A DNA stretch of 64,000 nt from Pseudomonas sp. GV085 (GTDB taxonomy: Bacteria; Pseudomonadota; Gammaproteobacteria; Pseudomonadales; Pseudomonadaceae): the NCBI RefSeq assembly GCF_003050925.1, contig NZ_QAOV01000009.1:1-64000 (forward strand). Direction: 5' to 3'. A program made the translations under genes and the position numbers. This document shows, in pieces, positions 1-9,618 of this stretch (its first letter is position 1; each line of letters opens with the position of its first letter). The notes below the pieces were generated by a model, which worked only from the letters and a program-made list of their open reading frames with translations, did not search any database and was not told where the DNA came from.

Positions 1-90
1 AATGACGGTCTCTGCCCCGCGCACGCTCTTCAACTCTAGCTCCCTCAGTTTGCTGCGCGACAGCGCGGCGTCGAAGACGAGGCGGCCCCT

Positions 91-147
91 CCTACAGGGG
101 TTCACAATCTGCCAGTGTGGGAGCTGCCGCAGGCTGCGATCTTTTTA
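91..147. repeat. REP-like sequence, family A (chimeric copy)
   Basis: The right part reads GGGAGCTGCCGCAGGCTGCG, the core of one of the two repeat families in this window. About 57 bases, including the spacer, match the copy at 46612-46668 exactly. The left arm expected of an inverted pair is replaced here by unrelated sequence. The 90 bases before it, at the window edge, hold nothing I can identify. Confidence 0.75.
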
Positions 148-175
148 TTCGCGCCGCAATTCGCAGGCAGAAAAA

Positions 176-658
176 TCAGTCTTCCTTGCCCTTGTTGCGC
201 ACCGCACGTTGCAGCTCGCGACCGGCGTCGCGTTCGCGCTCGGTATCACGCTTGTCGTATTCCTTCTTGCCCTTGCCCAGCGCGATCTCGCACTTGACCA
301 TGTGCTTGCTCCAGTACCAGGACAGGCACACGCAGGCATAACCCTTTTGCTGCACGGCCGCGGCCAGCTTTTCCAGCTCGCGCCGATTGAGCAGCAATTT
401 ACGGGTGCGCACCGGGTCGGCGATGACGTGGGTACTGGCGGTCGTCAGGGGCGTAATGTGGCTGCCGAGCAGCCAGGCTTCGCCATCCTTGAGCAGTACG
501 TAACTGTCAACCAGCTGCAGCTTGCTTGCCCGCAGACTTTTTACTTCCCAGCCGGCCAGGACCAGACCAGCCTCGAACCGATGTTCGATGAAGTAATCGT
601 GTCGCGCCTTTTTATTTTGCGCGATGGTCCCTGTTGGGTGTTTCTTCTGTTTAGCCAT
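176..658 (-). CDS. smpB: SsrA-binding protein SmpB
   Basis: SmpB binds tmRNA (SsrA) and delivers it to stalled ribosomes for trans-translation, in which the stuck peptide is tagged and released. The 160-residue product has the usual family length. It opens MAKQKKHP and contains the conserved stretches HDYFIEHRFEAGLVLAGWEVKS and LLLNRRE. It ends in a basic, charged tail (about residues 130-160) of the kind that becomes helical in the ribosomal decoding centre. The start at 658 gives the normal N-terminus; an upstream extension to 889 would overlap the divergent transporter gene. The tmRNA gene itself is not visible in this window. Confidence 0.97.
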   Translation of the reverse strand: MAKQKKHPTGTIAQNKKARHDYFIEHRFEAGLVLAGWEVKSLRASKLQLVDSYVLLKDGEAWLLGSHITPLTTASTHVIADPVRTRKLLLNRRELEKLAAAVQQKGYACVCLSWYWSKHMVKCEIALGKGKKEYDKRDTERERDAGRELQRAVRNKGKED

Positions 659-776
659 AGGGGCGGCATTATAGGGAGTTGCACGCGAGTCGGCTACGGT
701 GTTGCTACGTGCTTGAGCAGGTTGATTGAATCCCGGACAATGCGGCCTCTTTTTTGAACGCTTGGGCGTGATAACG

Positions 777-2180
777 ATGTCGACAGACAAGGTTTCTGTC
801 CACGGCAGTTGGGCTAGCCGCTGGGTCTTCATACTCGCCGCGACCGGTTCGGCCGTGGGGCTGGGTAGTATCTGGAAATTCCCGTACATGGTTGGCGTCT
901 ATGGCGGCGGCGCCTTCGTGCTGATGTTCCTGGCCTGCATCGCGCTGATTGGCGTACCGGTCATGCTGGCCGAAACCCTGATCGGCCGGCGTGCCCGGCA
1001 GAGCCCGGCCAATGCCTTGAAGACGCTGGCGATCGAGGCGGGGCACTCGACGAAATGGTCCTGGGGCGCATTTGCCGGGATGATCACAGCGTTGTTGATC
1101 CTGTCTTTCTATAGCGTTGTCGGCGGCTGGTCGCTGGATTACATCATCGATATGGGGCGTGGCGACTTCCAGGGAGTGACCCCGGATCAGGTGGGGGCTT
1201 ACTTCGGCAATGTGATCGCCGATCCCTGGCGCCTGACACTTTGGCACACGATTTTCATGCTGTTGTCAGCGGTGGTGATCGCCAAGGGCGTGGTTGCCGG
1301 GCTTGAACGCAGTTTGCGCATCATGATGCCGTTGTTGTTCGTGATGATCCTGGTGCTGCTGGGCTATAGCATGACCACCGGGCATTTCATGGAAGGCGTG
1401 CATTTCATGTTCGACTTCCACCCGGAAAAGGTCCTGGACGGCTTGTTGCCCGCGATGGGGCATGCATTCTTTTCCCTGAGCGTGGGCGTCGGCTCGATCA
1501 TGATCTACGGCGCCTACATGCCAAAGAACTCGTCGATTTCAGGGACGGTCGTTGGTGTGGCGCTACTTGATACCTTCGTTTCCCTGGTGGCCGGCCTGGC
1601 ACTGTTTCCGATTGTTTTCGCGGCGGGCCTGAATCCGAGCGAAGGGCCGGGGCTGATGTTCGTCAGCCTGCCGTTTGCCTTCGGTAACGTGGCGTTCGGG
1701 CAATTGATGGGAGTGGTGTTCTTCGTGCTGGTGGCGGTCGCTGCCTGGAGTTCGGCGATTTCCCTGCTTGAACCGATGGTGGCTTACCTGGTCGAGCGCA
1801 CTAAAGTGAGCCGTGCATGGGTTACATTCTGGCTGGCTTTCAGCTGCTGGTTTGTCGGCCTGGGCACGGTGTTCTCTTTCAATATCTGGAAGGAGGCGAA
1901 GTTCTTCGTGAACGAAGGCGGGATGTTCCACCTCTACCAATGGGGAGCCGCCGGTGGTCTCGACTTCTTCGGTGTGATCGATTTCTTCACCTCGCGACTC
2001 ATGTTGCCGCTTGGCGGTTTGTGTTTCGTGGTGTTTGCGGGCTGGATCATGGGGCGTGAAGCGGTGCGCGACGAGTTGTCGATCCGCAACCCTGCGCTGT
2101 TTGGCCTGTCCTTGTTCTTGATGCGCTATGTGGCGCCCATCGGCATTCTCGTAGTGTTTGCCGCCCAGCTGTGGAAGTGA
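777..2180 (+). CDS. Sodium-dependent transporter, NSS (SNF) family
   Basis: A 467-residue polytopic inner-membrane protein of the neurotransmitter:sodium symporter family, which imports small substrates, often amino acids, together with Na+. The N-terminal stretch WASRWVFILAATGSAVGLGS followed by WKFPYM is the family hallmark (sodium- and substrate-binding TM1). About a dozen hydrophobic segments follow across the whole protein. I chose the ATG at 777 (MSTDKVSVHG) because family members begin shortly before the SRWVF motif; an in-frame start exists at 726. The gene is divergent from smpB and ends 7 bases before ratA. I do not remember it between smpB and ratA in PAO1, so it may be a lineage-specific insertion. 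Substrate is unknown. Confidence 0.9.
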   Translation: MSTDKVSVHGSWASRWVFILAATGSAVGLGSIWKFPYMVGVYGGGAFVLMFLACIALIGVPVMLAETLIGRRARQSPANALKTLAIEAGHSTKWSWGAFAGMITALLILSFYSVVGGWSLDYIIDMGRGDFQGVTPDQVGAYFGNVIADPWRLTLWHTIFMLLSAVVIAKGVVAGLERSLRIMMPLLFVMILVLLGYSMTTGHFMEGVHFMFDFHPEKVLDGLLPAMGHAFFSLSVGVGSIMIYGAYMPKNSSISGTVVGVALLDTFVSLVAGLALFPIVFAAGLNPSEGPGLMFVSLPFAFGNVAFGQLMGVVFFVLVAVAAWSSAISLLEPMVAYLVERTKVSRAWVTFWLAFSCWFVGLGTVFSFNIWKEAKFFVNEGGMFHLYQWGAAGGLDFFGVIDFFTSRLMLPLGGLCFVVFAGWIMGREAVRDELSIRNPALFGLSLFLMRYVAPIGILVVFAAQLWK

Positions 2181-2187
2181 CGCTGAC

Positions 2188-2622
2188 ATGACGACACACA
2201 TTTCACGTTCGGCCTTGCTGCCATACCCGGCACAAGCGCTGTATGACCTGGTCAACGACGTGGCGCGCTATCCGGAGTTTCTGCCGTGGTGCTCGTCCGC
2301 CGAAGTCCTGGAGAGCTCACCTGAGCATATGCGGGCGAGCGTTGGTGTAGCGAAGGGTGGCCTCAGTCAGCACTTCGTGACGCGCAACGCTCTGGTTCCC
2401 GGTCAATCGATCGAAATGAATCTTGAAGAAGGCCCGTTCAATCAATTGCATGGTGTGTGGGTGTTCAAGCCGCTGGGCGAGAAGGCCTGCAAGATCAGTC
2501 TTGATCTGTCGTTCGATTATGCCGGGCCGCTGGTTCGCGCCACTCTGGGACCATTGTTCAATCAGGCCGCCAATACGCTGGTGGATGCGTTCTGTCAGCG
2601 CGCCAAGCAGATTCATGGTTGA
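2188..2622 (+). CDS. ratA: RatA/Coq10-type START-domain protein
   Basis: A 144-residue single-domain protein of the polyketide cyclase/START fold (RatA, YfjG, Coq10). Homologues bind hydrophobic ligands such as ubiquinone. E. coli RatA was also reported to block association of ribosomal subunits, hence the toxin name. Recognisable features are the N-terminal SALLPYPAQALYDLVNDV, then YPEFLPWC, and the C-terminal GPLFNQAANTLVDAFCQRA. The family usually runs 140-158 residues. Its stop codon overlaps the start of the downstream rnfH-like gene by eight bases, so the two are probably translationally coupled. Whether it acts as a toxin or as a ubiquinone chaperone cannot be told from sequence. Confidence 0.9.
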   Translation: MTTHISRSALLPYPAQALYDLVNDVARYPEFLPWCSSAEVLESSPEHMRASVGVAKGGLSQHFVTRNALVPGQSIEMNLEEGPFNQLHGVWVFKPLGEKACKISLDLSFDYAGPLVRATLGPLFNQAANTLVDAFCQRAKQIHG

Positions 2623-2929
2623 AGCCGTGATCGATATCGAAGTGGTGTACGCCGCTGTAGACAGGCAGGTGCTACTTTCACTCGCGGTGCCGGTCGGCAC
2701 TACGGTTCGGGCGGCCGTGCTCAAGTCTGGTGTAGGGGCAGAGTTTCCTGAGCTGGATCTTGCCGCCTGCCCGGTGGGTATCTTTGGCAAGGTGATCACC
2801 GACCCGGACACTCGAACGATTCAGGCGGGGGACCGAATCGAAATCTACCGGCCGCTGCTGGCGGATCCGAAAGAGGTCCGTCGCCTGCGTGCAGCAAAAG
2901 CGGCCGAGGCCAAGGCGCGGAATCAATGA
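2615..2929 (+). CDS. RnfH family protein (UPF0125)
   Basis: A 104-residue protein of the RnfH/YfjF family, with a beta-grasp ubiquitin-like fold related to ThiS/MoaD. Its cellular role is not established. The stretch IDIEVVYA near the start and GDRIEIYRPLLADPKEVRR near the end are typical. A Lys/Ala-rich tail (RRLRAAKAAEAKAR) closes the protein. It overlaps ratA by eight bases; this ratA-rnfH pairing is conserved in gammaproteobacteria and the two genes are often annotated as a toxin-antitoxin pair, although support for that is limited. Confidence 0.88.
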   Translation: MVEAVIDIEVVYAAVDRQVLLSLAVPVGTTVRAAVLKSGVGAEFPELDLAACPVGIFGKVITDPDTRTIQAGDRIEIYRPLLADPKEVRRLRAAKAAEAKARNQ

Positions 2930-3156
2930 TTGAATTGCGCGCCAGGCACTAAAATTTCCGCCCACAGGTGGTTCAATCCCTGAGTGTAAATATGCTTTGT
3001 AGGCTTTTTATCGGGGGAATGTAGGATTGGTTTGAGTATTTAAGAGAATTTTCTCTTTGCTTCAATCTTGATTGAATGTGGTTCCGATTAAGCCTAAATC
3101 AAGTCTTGCCCTCGTTATGTGAGGGGCAAATAAACTCATTTAGGGATAAATCTGAA

Positions 3157-3567
3157 ATGGACTTGATCAAGTCGTTGAAGCATATAAGTGTGCTGGCAGC
3201 AATGGGGGCGGCTTTCACTGTCATGCCGGCCAGTGCAGCCTCCAATGTGTTAACCGCCACGATAAGTGCACAAGGCAAGGTGGTGGCTCAGGCACCCGAG
3301 TGGATCTCTGCGGTAGAGTACTTCTCCCAGCCTGATTATTTTGCGAACTATAAGGTTAGCTTCAAGTCGGATGTCTTCTTCCAGGCTCCACGGTTCTGCT
3401 CTGTATCCCTTACGAACAGCCGTTCCGAAGATGATATTTATTATGGGCGGGCGCGACTTGGGTCTACACCCAAGGAGGATAATTTGAGTGTGATCACTCA
3501 ACTGGCAGGAATGAAGGGCCCTTCCGGTGATGCTTCCCAAGACTTTATGCTGATGTGTATTAAATAA
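3157..3567 (+). CDS. Hypothetical secreted protein
   Basis: A 136-residue protein I do not recognise. Residues 1-27 form a clear Sec signal peptide: basic start, hydrophobic core, and ASA before the likely cleavage site. The mature part (about 109 residues) is rich in beta-prone stretches and has two cysteines, one near residue 94 and one in the C-terminal CIK, which could form a disulfide in the periplasm. The start at 3157 gives the best signal peptide and has AGGGA about ten bases upstream. Coding and upstream DNA are AT-richer than the neighbours, which suggests local acquisition. A two-way terminator separates it from convergent bamE. No function can be assigned. Confidence 0.72.
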   Translation: MDLIKSLKHISVLAAMGAAFTVMPASAASNVLTATISAQGKVVAQAPEWISAVEYFSQPDYFANYKVSFKSDVFFQAPRFCSVSLTNSRSEDDIYYGRARLGSTPKEDNLSVITQLAGMKGPSGDASQDFMLMCIK

Positions 3568-3631
3568 GCGGGAATCATCGATAGTGATTCCGGCAAGCGA
3601 TCCGGATCGATCACTATTGCCGGTACATAAA

Positions 3632-3665
3632 AAAATCCGCCGCCAGAGGTCTGGTAGCGGATTTT
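3632..3665. terminator. Bidirectional terminator between the secreted-protein gene and bamE
   Basis: Perfect nine-base stem AAAATCCGC / GCGGATTTT around a 16-base loop, with A and T tracts on both sides. It is placed to end transcription from both converging genes. Confidence 0.8.
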
Positions 3666-3718
3666 CAGAGCAGCCTTGCTGGAGCTTGAATGCCCAGGCA
3701 AGCGGCATCATTCGCCAA

Positions 3719-4246
3719 TTACTGCGGCGAGGTGTCCAGCGGTTCAGGCGTCGGGACTGGAGCGGTTTCTACACCGTCGACGTCCTTCTGGATCTGATCC
3801 AGCAACGAACCTGGCTTGACCGGTTTTTCCGGTTTTGGCTTCTCGACGTTTTCTGCCGGGGCAGCCACTGTCGTGCCGCTGTCCTTACCAAGGATTGCTT
3901 CGTCGCGGCTCACGCCTGGCATGAAATCACCGGAGAGGCTGACAAGCTGGTCATTTGGGTTGAAGATAACGCTGATGCGTTCCTGTTGGCGTTCACCGCC
4001 ACCGGGTTGCAGGCTGTACAGATAATCCCAGCGATCGGCATGGAACGTGTCAGTCAGCAGAGGGTTGCCCATGATAAATCGTACTTGCTTACGGGTCATT
4101 CCCGGGCGCAACTGGTCTATCATGTCCTGCGTGACGACATTGCCCTGCTGGATGTCGATTTTGTAAACCCCGGGGAATGAACAACCGGCGAGTGCGAGCA
4201 GTCCCACAAGGGTGAAACTGGTTAGCAAGAGCTTGGTGTTTTGCAT
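3719..4246 (-). CDS. bamE: Outer membrane assembly lipoprotein BamE (OmlA)
   Basis: BamE (called OmlA in Pseudomonas) is an accessory lipoprotein of the BAM complex that folds beta-barrel proteins into the outer membrane. The 175-residue precursor has a lipoprotein signal peptide ending in the lipobox LAGC (Cys at about 22). The SmpA/OmlA domain follows, with VTQDMIDQLRPGMTRKQVRF and GNPLLTDTFHADRWDYLY. A Pro/Lys/Glu-rich tail from about residue 130 exceeds the E. coli protein, which is usual for pseudomonads. It is divergent from fur, as in PAO1, where the two promoters are neighbours. Confidence 0.95.
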   Translation of the reverse strand: MQNTKLLLTSFTLVGLLALAGCSFPGVYKIDIQQGNVVTQDMIDQLRPGMTRKQVRFIMGNPLLTDTFHADRWDYLYSLQPGGGERQQERISVIFNPNDQLVSLSGDFMPGVSRDEAILGKDSGTTVAAPAENVEKPKPEKPVKPGSLLDQIQKDVDGVETAPVPTPEPLDTSPQ

Positions 4247-4343
4247 CGGTGGGCGACTTCCACTATCTTGGCTGGGACAACGTAAACGCCGATCATACCC
4301 GTATTAAGAGAAGCTGCGAAGCAGCATCGCGAGAAAGCTGACC

Positions 4344-4748
4344 ATGGTTGAAAATAGCGAACTACGTAAAGCCGGCCTCAAAGTGACCCTTCCACGGGTC
4401 AAAATTCTGCAAATGCTCGATTCCGCCGAGAAGCGCCACATGAGTGCCGAGGACGTCTACAAGGCGCTGATGGAGGCTGGTGAGGATGTCGGTCTGGCCA
4501 CGGTTTACCGTGTTCTGACCCAGTTCGAGGCAGCTGGCCTGGTGGTGCGGCACAACTTCGACGGAGGCCATGCGGTCTTCGAGCTGGACGACGGCAAGCA
4601 TCACGACCATATGGTCAATGTCGATGACGGTGAGGTAATCGAGTTCTTTGATCCGGAAATCGAGAAGCTTCAGGCGGCGATTGTCGAGAAGCACGGCTTC
4701 GATTTGGCGGGTCACAACTTGGTGCTATACGTGCGCAAGAAAAAGTAA
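4344..4748 (+). CDS. fur: Ferric uptake regulator Fur
   Basis: Fur is the Fe2+-dependent repressor of iron acquisition genes. The 134-residue protein has the DNA-binding winged helix (LATVYRVLTQFEAAGLV, about 50-68) and the metal site HHDHMV (about 86-91). The C-terminal dimerisation domain ends LVLYVRKKK. It has the normal pseudomonad length and lacks the CxxC structural zinc motif of E. coli Fur. It in fact contains no cysteine at all: the position that is Cys in the P. aeruginosa protein, as I recall it (HMVCVD), reads HMVNVD here. A likely target is the piuA-piuC intergenic region at 53592. Confidence 0.98.
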   Translation: MVENSELRKAGLKVTLPRVKILQMLDSAEKRHMSAEDVYKALMEAGEDVGLATVYRVLTQFEAAGLVVRHNFDGGHAVFELDDGKHHDHMVNVDDGEVIEFFDPEIEKLQAAIVEKHGFDLAGHNLVLYVRKKK

Positions 4749-4781
4749 GCTTGTCGCGCGGGCATCAGTTCGCGAAACGAA

Positions 4782-4809
4782 CGAAGGCGACCCCAGGGTC
4801 GCCTTCGTG
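4782..4809 (+). terminator. Rho-independent terminator, fur/recN convergent
   Basis: Stem ACGAAGGCGACCC / GGGTCGCCTTCGT with a two-base loop and only a weak T run. It lies between the stops of fur and recN and may serve both. Confidence 0.75.
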
Positions 4810-4823
4810 CTTTCTGCCTTTAT

Positions 4824-6497
4824 TCAAGCTTTTGCGGCAACCACCATTTTCCTGGCGTGAGCCAGGGACTCCTTGGTGAGATCAATGCCCCCCAGCATCC
4901 GTGCGACTTCTTCGACGCGGTCGTTTTTGCTCAATCTGGAAACGGCAGTGCGGGTGGCATCTTCGCCGCGCACTTTATGCACAAATAGATGCTGATGACC
5001 TTGCGCCGCCACTTGCGGCAAGTGGGTCACGGTCAGCACCTGCCCGCGCTCGCCGAGCCTGCGCAGCAATTGGCCGACGATTTCCGCGGTCGGGCCGCCA
5101 ATACCGACGTCGACTTCGTCGAATACCAGGGTCGGTACGCGGGAGGTCTGTGCGGTGATGACCTGAATCGCCAGGCTGATCCGCGACAGTTCGCCCCCGG
5201 ATGCGACTTTTGCCAAAGCTTTTAATGGTTGGCCCGGGTTGGCGCTGACCAGTAATTCAACCTGTTCAAGTCCGTTAGGCAGCAGTTCGTCGCTACTGTT
5301 TGGACGCAGTTCGATGGTGAAGCGCCCACCAGGCATGCCCAGGCGCTGGATTTCCTGCTCCACCGCGCTGGCCAGGCTGCTCGAGGCTTGATGGCGCAGA
5401 TCGCTGAGCTCTCGGGCTTTTTCCTGATAATGGCGAGCGTAGGAAGAAAGTTCGTCGCTCAGGCGCTCGATGGATTCGTCGTTGGCATTCAGGGTTTCGA
5501 TTTCATCGAGCAGCTTCTGTTGCATCTCAGCGACTTCGGTCGGCTGGATGCGGTGCTTGCGGGCCATTGTATAGATCGCATCGAGCCGCTCTTCGAGGTA
5601 TTGAAGGCGCGCCGGATCGGCGTCGAAGTTGTCGAGAAAGCGGTTCAGTTCGCCCACGGCCTCTTCTACCTGGATCTGCGCGCTGGTCAGCAGGCTGCTG
5701 GCCTCGCCGAGTGCACCGATCGAGTTGTTGACGCTGGACAAGCGGTTGAGGCTGGCAGTGAGTGCGTTCAGCACATTGCCGGAATCACTTTCGCTGCACT
5801 GTTCGACGACTTGCCGGCAAATACCCAACAAGGTCTCGGCGTTGGTCAGGTTCTTGTGCTCTTGTTCAAGCTGTTCCAGTTCGTTGTCGCCAAGGCCGAG
5901 GTTTTCCAGCTCTTCGAGTTGGTAGCTGAGCAATTGGTGGCGAGCGCGTTGTTCGTCGCCGGAGTTGGAAAGGCGATCCAGCTCCTGGCGAGTCTGGCGC
6001 CAGCGCTGTGCGGCAAGCTGCACCTGGCGGGCAAGGTCCGTGGACCCGGCGTACTCGTCGAGCAGGCGGCGATGGGTGTCGGTCTTGAGCAGGGATTGGT
6101 GTTCGTGCTGGCTGTGAATGTCGATCAGCAGCTCGCCCAGCGCCTTGAGATCGCCAAGCGGGCAGGGCGTGCCGTTGATGTAGCCACGCGAGCGTCCTTC
6201 GGATGTGATCACCCGGCGCAGGATGCACGGGCCCTCGCTTTCGAGGTCGCGTTCGGCCAGCCAGGCGCTGGCTTCCGGAATGTCGGCCAGATCGAAGGTG
6301 GCCAGGATGTCGGCCTTGTCGGCGCCGGGGCGAACCACGCCGCTGTCGGCGCGATCACCCAGGGTAAGGCCCAGCGCGTCGAGCATGATCGACTTGCCCG
6401 CGCCGGTTTCCCCGGTGATCACGCTCATCCCGCGATCGAGTTCGAGATCGAGATGTTCAACGATGGCGTAGTTGTGTACGGACAGGTGCACCAGCAT
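4824..6497 (-). CDS. recN: DNA repair protein RecN
   Basis: RecN is an SMC-like ATPase that helps RecA-dependent repair of double-strand breaks. The 557-residue length matches the family. An N-terminal Walker A motif GETGAGKS sits at about residues 30-37. A long coiled-coil middle section (roughly 150-370) follows, then the ABC signature region ASGGELSRISLAIQ and Walker B VLVFDEVDVGIGG near 450-480. It converges on fur and is divergent from grpE. I see no perfect LexA box by eye in the gap, so SOS control is not claimed. Confidence 0.97.
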   Translation of the reverse strand: MLVHLSVHNYAIVEHLDLELDRGMSVITGETGAGKSIMLDALGLTLGDRADSGVVRPGADKADILATFDLADIPEASAWLAERDLESEGPCILRRVITSEGRSRGYINGTPCPLGDLKALGELLIDIHSQHEHQSLLKTDTHRRLLDEYAGSTDLARQVQLAAQRWRQTRQELDRLSNSGDEQRARHQLLSYQLEELENLGLGDNELEQLEQEHKNLTNAETLLGICRQVVEQCSESDSGNVLNALTASLNRLSSVNNSIGALGEASSLLTSAQIQVEEAVGELNRFLDNFDADPARLQYLEERLDAIYTMARKHRIQPTEVAEMQQKLLDEIETLNANDESIERLSDELSSYARHYQEKARELSDLRHQASSSLASAVEQEIQRLGMPGGRFTIELRPNSSDELLPNGLEQVELLVSANPGQPLKALAKVASGGELSRISLAIQVITAQTSRVPTLVFDEVDVGIGGPTAEIVGQLLRRLGERGQVLTVTHLPQVAAQGHQHLFVHKVRGEDATRTAVSRLSKNDRVEEVARMLGGIDLTKESLAHARKMVVAAKA

Positions 6498-6656
6498 ATG
6501 GGCCGCTCCCAGGTGTTAGGTCTGGTTATTTATACAGTGTTTTGTTTCTGGCTGACAATGCCCCTCGTTATCTCGATTCGCTCGACCCGACGAAAGCCTT
6601 ATCGCGACCGGGAATGACAAAGCAGTTGTTTTTTGTAGGGTTAATCGTCGGTGCCC

Positions 6657-6684
6657 CTTGAAGCCGGATTTTGCGGCCCCATAT
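6657..6684 (+). promoter_or_regulatory. Sigma-32 (RpoH) heat-shock promoter of grpE-dnaK-dnaJ
   Basis: CTTGAA (6657-6662), a 14-base spacer, then CCCCATAT (6677-6684). This is a near-consensus sigma-32 promoter, about 54 bases upstream of the grpE start, in front of the chaperone genes expected to be under heat-shock control. Confidence 0.85.
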
Positions 6685-6737
6685 AGCTGGGCAGAAGCGC
6701 GAGTTGAGCTCGCGGACGATATTGAAAGGAGAAATCT

Positions 6738-7304
6738 ATGGCTGACGAACAGACAGTGGATACGCAAAACCCAGACGCCAACCAGGCGCCCGAGGCTTCG
6801 GGTGAAGACCTGGCGGCTCGTGTACAAGTGCTCGAAGAGCAACTGGCAGGCGCTCAGGATCAGGCTTTGCGTGTAGCCGCCGATCTGCAGAACGTCCGCC
6901 GTCGCGCCGAGCAGGATGTGGAGAAGGCTCACAAGTTCGCGCTGGAAAAATTCGCCAGCGACCTGCTGCCGATCGTCGACAGCCTGGAGCGCGGCCTGGA
7001 ATTGTCCAGCCCGGACGACGAAAGCATCCGTCCGATGCGCGAAGGCATCGAGCTGACCCTGAAAATGTTCCAGGACACCCTCAAGCGTTATCAGCTTGAA
7101 GCGATCGATCCGCATGGCGAACCGTTCAACGCCGTTCAACATCAGGCGATGGCCATGCAGGAAAGCGCCGATGTCGAGCCGAACAGTGTTCTGAAGGTGT
7201 TCCAGAAGGGCTATCAGCTCAATGGTCGCTTGCTGCGCCCGGCGATGGTCGTGGTCAGCAAGGCGCCTGCGCCGGTTTCGCCTTCGATTGACGAGCAGGC
7301 TTGA
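6738..7304 (+). CDS. grpE: Nucleotide exchange factor GrpE
   Basis: GrpE is the exchange factor that releases ADP from DnaK during the chaperone cycle. The 188-residue protein has an acidic N-terminus, then a long helical dimerisation segment (LAARVQVLEEQLAGAQDQAL, RVAADLQNVRRRAEQDVEKA). The C-terminal beta domain contains NAVQHQAM and ends in GYQLNGRLLRPAMVVVSK. A strong ribosome site (AAAGGAGAA) precedes the ATG. It is the first gene after a sigma-32 promoter and is followed by dnaK. Confidence 0.97.
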   Translation: MADEQTVDTQNPDANQAPEASGEDLAARVQVLEEQLAGAQDQALRVAADLQNVRRRAEQDVEKAHKFALEKFASDLLPIVDSLERGLELSSPDDESIRPMREGIELTLKMFQDTLKRYQLEAIDPHGEPFNAVQHQAMAMQESADVEPNSVLKVFQKGYQLNGRLLRPAMVVVSKAPAPVSPSIDEQA

Positions 7305-7406
7305 AATCCGCCGCAAGGCCCCCATTTATAAGTCAAGCGTTTAAGTGCTACCGCAGTTAGCCACCACTGCTGCGGCAACCAAATCCAAAGTTTCGGGAGA
7401 GTGAAC

Positions 7407-9323
<1,917 letters not shown>

Positions 9324-9377
9324 GTTGTTGGTCGGCCGGTTGACTGCCTTCAGGCGGTGACTGGTAGGATGTCGCCG

Positions 9378-9397
9378 CGCGGGAGCTTGCTCCCGCG
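9378..9397. repeat. Palindromic hairpin in the dnaK-dnaJ gap
   Basis: CGCGGGAGC and GCTCCCGCG face each other with only TT between. There is no T run, so it is a poor terminator. The core GAGCTTGCTC resembles a shortened form of the REP family B palindrome elsewhere in this window. It may tune read-through from dnaK into dnaJ or be a decayed REP element. Confidence 0.55.
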
Positions 9398-9618
9398 TTG
9401 GCGTATCTGGAATACGCGAATTTTTACAGCATGCGACAGCGTTCGCCTGCTGGCGGTATGGCCGGGAATGCTCCTGCTTTTCGCGCCGCAAGTACCGCAA
9501 GAATCAAAGACCAGGATCGTTGAATTGACGTGAGTTGGGTCCGGGCCTGCATTGGGGCTCAACGAGTTCGACAGACTCAGGAGGGTTTTGTCGGACGTCC
9601 TCAAGAGTGCAAAGACTT

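Noticed and set aside
2..757. A 251-codon plus-strand frame over smpB
   Set aside because: Antisense to smpB and crosses a REP element; no coding signal of its own.
2188..2929. ratA-rnfH as a toxin-antitoxin module
   Set aside because: The families are conserved core genes; the overlap shows coupling only, and RnfH as an antitoxin lacks solid support.
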